A DNA stretch of 64,000 bases from JBHIYN01 sp041984235 (lineage in GTDB: Bacteria > Pseudomonadota > Gammaproteobacteria > Ga0077536). The notes beneath the pieces are model-generated. The model saw nothing but the letters and a program-made list of their open reading frames with translations. It was not told the origin of the DNA and ran no database searches. The position numbers were made by a program, and so were the translations under genes. Location of the stretch: assembly GCA_041984235.1 (NCBI GenBank), contig JBHIYN010000018.1:36607-100606 (forward strand). The letters run 5' to 3'. Shown piece after piece: positions 61,419 to 64,000 of this stretch; positions within the stretch are counted from its first letter, which is position 1; each line of letters opens with the position of its first letter.

Positions 61419-62384
61419 ATGGCATTTACCGCCGACTATGACAAGTTCAAATTCCCGGGCGACATGTTCGCCGGCAAGCGCGTGCTGATCACGGGCTCAG
61501 GCAAAGACGGGGGCATAGGTCAGGGACTGGCGCTGGCGGCGGCGGCCAACGGAGCCGAGGTTGTCGGCGTTCATTTTCACAGCAGCTACCGCGACGGTTT
61601 CGACATGGTCGACGCGATGCGCGAGAAAGGCGTCAAGGCTTTCGCGATGCAGGCTGATGTTACCAATACGCGCGACCTGTGGGCGTCGCGCAGCTACGTG
61701 ATCGAGCAGATGGGAGGCCGGGGACCGGACATCGTCATCTGCAATTCGGGATTGACCGAGAAGGGCTACCGCTTCGGGCGCGCCCTACCGGAGATCGAGG
61801 GTGAAAGCCGCGCCGAACGGCGTGCGCGCGTGCGCCGTGACTTCATCGAGAAGCTGGCCGAGTCCAAGCTGGTGATGGAAACGAAGATCGACGGTTTCGT
61901 TTACATGACCCACCTGTGGGCCGGCGAAGCGGTCTACCACAACCAGCCGACCACGTTCGTCTACATCTCCTCGATGCAGTCGATCGAACCCGGCGTGGCC
62001 GTACCCGGCTACGTGGTGGCCAACTGGGCCGTGCTGCGGCTGCCGGAGGTCCTGCGGGTCAATCTGGGCAAATCGAGCAACATGGCGAATGCATGCTGCC
62101 TGATGCTGCCTTTCATCCGCACCGGCATGACCGAAGAATACGCGGACAACCCCAAGGTATTCGGCCGCTGGCAGCCGCGCATGCTGGAGACGCATGAAGC
62201 CGCGCACGCGGTCACGCAACTGCTGTCCCAGCCGCACGAGGATCTCAACCTCGGCAACTTCAAGCTCGGTGTCGGCGGCGACGCCGAAAACGTCGAACTG
62301 ACCTGGTCGAAGGTAGACCTCGAGGTCAGGGAAGAAACGCTCGGGTGGAGCAGCGCCGCGCCTTTAATCACCTCCGCGAGCTAG
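61419..62384 (+). CDS. Atypical short-chain dehydrogenase-like protein lacking the catalytic lysine
   Basis: A 321-residue Rossmann protein. The cofactor loop is TGSGKDGGIGQG (residues 25-36), longer than usual and like ketoreductase domains of fatty-acid-synthase type. ICNSG near 107-111 and SSMQS near 184-188 fit SDR strands 4 and 5. Tyr198 stands where the catalytic Tyr is expected, but the residue four later is Asn202 (YVVAN), not Lys. A charged helical insert (ESRAERRARVRRDFIEK) lies in the middle. The start at 61419 follows ACAGGAG. Its activity may be altered or lost. Confidence 0.78.
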   Translation: MAFTADYDKFKFPGDMFAGKRVLITGSGKDGGIGQGLALAAAANGAEVVGVHFHSSYRDGFDMVDAMREKGVKAFAMQADVTNTRDLWASRSYVIEQMGGRGPDIVICNSGLTEKGYRFGRALPEIEGESRAERRARVRRDFIEKLAESKLVMETKIDGFVYMTHLWAGEAVYHNQPTTFVYISSMQSIEPGVAVPGYVVANWAVLRLPEVLRVNLGKSSNMANACCLMLPFIRTGMTEEYADNPKVFGRWQPRMLETHEAAHAVTQLLSQPHEDLNLGNFKLGVGGDAENVELTWSKVDLEVREETLGWSSAAPLITSAS

Positions 62385-62674
62385 CTTCCCGTCGCTCCCG
62401 GCGGACCACCTCATCCGCGTGCCGGCAAGCCGCCGGCAAGCCGCCGGCACGCTCCGCCCGGCCCCGTCTCAACGCCGGCAAGCACGCCGTGCGCGCCTCA
62501 TTCATGTGATTGACCTGCCGCTGGATTTCGCACCAGTATAGAAACCCATAAAGCAAGACCGGCCTGCGCCGGCAGTCGACTCTCACCGCCTCGCTACCGC
62601 GGAACAGGACCACTGGCCGCGTCCAATAACTATTGCCTGAACGCGACTTCAAGTCTGGCCTCAGGAGGGTAACC
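62385..62674. other. Intergenic region with short tandem repeat
   Basis: About 290 bases between the SDR-like gene and the rpfF-like gene. At 62421-62450 the 11-bp unit GCCGGCAAGCC occurs 2.7 times. The right half is less GC-rich and should hold the promoter of the rpfF-like gene. No gene is seen. Confidence 0.5.
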
Positions 62675-63595
62675 ATGCTTTTCTCACTCGACGAATCGAA
62701 ACTCAGGAACCTGGCGGAATTTCCGCTCTCACGCGCCGCTGCGCTGAACCACCTCGACGTGGAGTTCGACCCACGGCACGGCATATTGTGGAAGTACATT
62801 TCCGCGACATCGACGCCGCATTTCTGCCACGAGCAACTCGACGACATCAGGACGGTGCAGTCCCTGTTGCGTGAGCGCGGACTCTCGGACGCGGCGAACG
62901 CCCCCGATGGCGGAGTCAAATATGTCGTGTTCGGGTCACGTATTCCGGACGTATTCAGCGTGGGCGGCGACCTGCGTCTGTTTCGCGAGCTGATTGCGAA
63001 ACGAGACCGCGCCGGGCTGGCGCGGTATTCACGCAAGGCAACCGATGCGGTCTATTACCACGCCGCAAATCCGGGCAACACGATCTCCATCTCGCTGGTC
63101 CAGGGCGTCGCCATGGGTGGCGGCTTCGAAGCCGCGTTGGCCGGCAACCTGCTGGTCGCCGAACGCGGAACCCGGATGGGGTTCCCGGAGGTGCTGTTCG
63201 GCCTGTTCCCGGGCATGGGCGCCTACACCTTCCTGCGCCGCAAGGTCGATGCCTCGACTGCCGAGAACATCATCGTGAGCGCCAAGAACTACCTCGCCGA
63301 AGATCTTCACGAGATGGGGATCGTCGATATCCTGTGCGAACCGGGTGAGGGCGAGTCTGCAATCCGCAGCTACATCTCGCGACAGGCCAGCCGACCGGGC
63401 GCTATCGCGTTTCGTCGCGCACTCAACCGCGTGCGGCCGATCGACCGCGACGAGTTGTATGGCATTGCGGACGCCTGGGTCGACGCCGCCCTCGCCATCG
63501 ATGCTGCCAGCCTGCGCCGCATCGACCGGCTGGTTGCGAACCAGGAGCGCAGGTTTGCGCAAAGCGCGGACGAACCCGCCTTGATGGCCGTCTAG
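62675..63595 (+). CDS. rpfF: Crotonase-fold DSF synthase homologue (RpfF-like)
   Basis: A 306-residue enoyl-CoA hydratase-superfamily protein that closely follows Xanthomonas RpfF. VFSVGGDLRLFRELI, SLVQGVAMGGGFEAAL, GFPEVLFGLFPGMGAYTF, and the C-terminal AWVDAALAIDAASLRRIDRLV all align. The two glutamates needed for DSF synthesis have counterparts at Glu152 (GGGFEAAL) and Glu172 (FPEVLF), with the same 20-residue spacing. RpfF acts on acyl-ACP as both thioesterase and dehydratase to make cis-2-unsaturated fatty-acid signals. CAGGAGGGT precedes the ATG at 62675. No rpfC, rpfG or other sensor lies in the window. Confidence 0.87.
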   Translation: MLFSLDESKLRNLAEFPLSRAAALNHLDVEFDPRHGILWKYISATSTPHFCHEQLDDIRTVQSLLRERGLSDAANAPDGGVKYVVFGSRIPDVFSVGGDLRLFRELIAKRDRAGLARYSRKATDAVYYHAANPGNTISISLVQGVAMGGGFEAALAGNLLVAERGTRMGFPEVLFGLFPGMGAYTFLRRKVDASTAENIIVSAKNYLAEDLHEMGIVDILCEPGEGESAIRSYISRQASRPGAIAFRRALNRVRPIDRDELYGIADAWVDAALAIDAASLRRIDRLVANQERRFAQSADEPALMAV

Positions 63596-63692
63596 ACGCG
63601 GGGGGCCGGGCGGCGCGAATGGATCGCCCGCGTCTCGGTGGAAAGCACTTGCCGAGCCAGGGATGGCTCAGCGGCACGCGCGCTGCAGAATC

Positions 63693-63815
63693 TTGACTGC
63701 GCGCGCTGAATGCGCGCGCTGGCCCCTGCGGGGCGACCTCGCTTTGCGAGGTCGTCCAAACTCGCTGCGCGAGTTTGTCGAACGAAGGGTTCTCATCTGG
63801 CTTCTCTCTCCGCCA
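63693..63815. repeat. Hairpin-rich direct repeat, copy 1
   Basis: A 123-bp unit made of four consecutive small hairpins: GCGCGC..GCGCGC, GCCCC-TGC-GGGGC, GACCTCGC-TTT-GCGAGGTC and AAACTCGC-TGC-GCGAGTTT. It then runs through GAAGGGTTCTCATC to CTCTCTCCGCCA. The last 30 bases resemble the T-arm, acceptor strand and CCA of a tRNA-Ser, but no matching 5' tRNA half is present. Confidence 0.8.
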
Positions 63816-63820
63816 ACCAA

Positions 63821-63841
63821 AAAAAACGCCCGCTGGGGCGG
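63821..63841 (-). terminator. Possible minus-strand terminator between repeat copies
   Basis: Read on the minus strand, CGCCCCAGCGGGCG forms a short stem (CGCCC / GGGCG) followed by a T-run (the A-run at 63819-63826 on the plus strand). No minus-strand gene ends here, so its role is unclear. Confidence 0.35.
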
Positions 63842-63877
63842 CGGATTGCACGGCACGGCAGATCCGGTGACCAGGGA

Positions 63878-64000
63878 TTGACTGCGCGCGCGCTGAATGC
63901 GCGCGCTGGCCCCTGCGGGGCGACCTCGCTTTGCGAGGTCGTCCAAACTCGCTGCGCGAGTTTGTCGAACGAAGGGTTCTCATCGGCGCTCTCTCTCCGC
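63878..64000. repeat. Hairpin-rich direct repeat, copy 2 (cut by window edge)
   Basis: A second copy of the unit at 63693, near-identical through GGGTTCTCATC. It differs by a 2-base GC expansion at its left and a short change before the final CTCTCTCCGC at the window edge. The 62 bases between the copies hold no gene. Confidence 0.8.

Noticed and set aside
63780..64000. A tRNA-Ser gene at the right edge
   Set aside because: Only a 3'-end-like tail is present. The matching 5' acceptor strand, D-arm and anticodon arm cannot be found upstream within tRNA length.

Overview
The window is dense, GC-rich DNA with short intergenic gaps. It looks chromosomal and gammaproteobacterial. The main reasons are the class III polyhydroxyalkanoate (PHA) synthase pair phaE-phaC of the Allochromatium type, the phaR/phasin set, RppH, MscL, and the mdh / gltA / sucA-sucB-lpd arrangement. 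A genus cannot be read from the sequence. I saw no complete tRNA or rRNA gene, CRISPR array, transposase or integrase.

Layout. 1-402: start of a secreted protein that runs off the left edge. 794-8760: a catabolic block with an NtaA/DszA-type flavin monooxygenase and its TetR regulator on the minus strand, then a plus-strand operon of zinc alcohol dehydrogenase, SDR, E1-alpha, E1-beta and an E2 acyltransferase that carries an OsmC peroxidase-like domain at its C-terminus. 8967-15641: a cold-shock protein, an acetoacetate-decarboxylase-like protein, a VOC protein, an MFS carboxylate transporter, and a catabolic series (beta-hydroxyacid dehydrogenase, MmgE/PrpD, carboxymuconolactone-decarboxylase-like, metallo-beta-lactamase). 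16292-18460: katG. 18535-23745: a minus-strand operon of acyl-CoA dehydrogenase, hydantoinase/carboxylase-type HyuA and HyuB, and a tiny zinc-ribbon protein, the last three joined by ATGA overlaps.

23944-38965 is the least ordinary stretch. It holds a secreted FG-GAP/UnbV propeller protein, a nucleotidyltransferase-like/TPR protein, a 1076-residue fusion of an ArsP/YraQ-type permease to an FG-GAP/UnbV propeller, a tandemly duplicated hairpin element whose repeat unit starts inside the fusion gene, a large autotransporter, a TPR-sulfotransferase and a TPR-glycosyltransferase.

38967-43197 holds a cupin, mscL, a second luciferase-like oxidoreductase, two small secreted proteins and rppH. 43310-60084 is a central-carbon and storage block: mdh, gltA, sucA, sucB, lpd, thiolase, phaR, GTP-dependent PEP carboxykinase, phasin, phaC, phaE and acs. 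Together these make, burn and store acetyl-CoA. 60251-63595 holds a PAP-phosphatase-type enzyme, an atypical SDR and a close relative of the DSF signal synthase RpfF. The right edge carries two copies of a hairpin-rich repeat ending in a sequence that resembles a tRNA-Ser 3' end.

The strongest leads are the E2-OsmC fusion (a lipoyl arm covalently joined to a peroxidase family known to use lipoyl thiols), the permease-propeller fusion with its partner genes, and the DSF synthase homologue.
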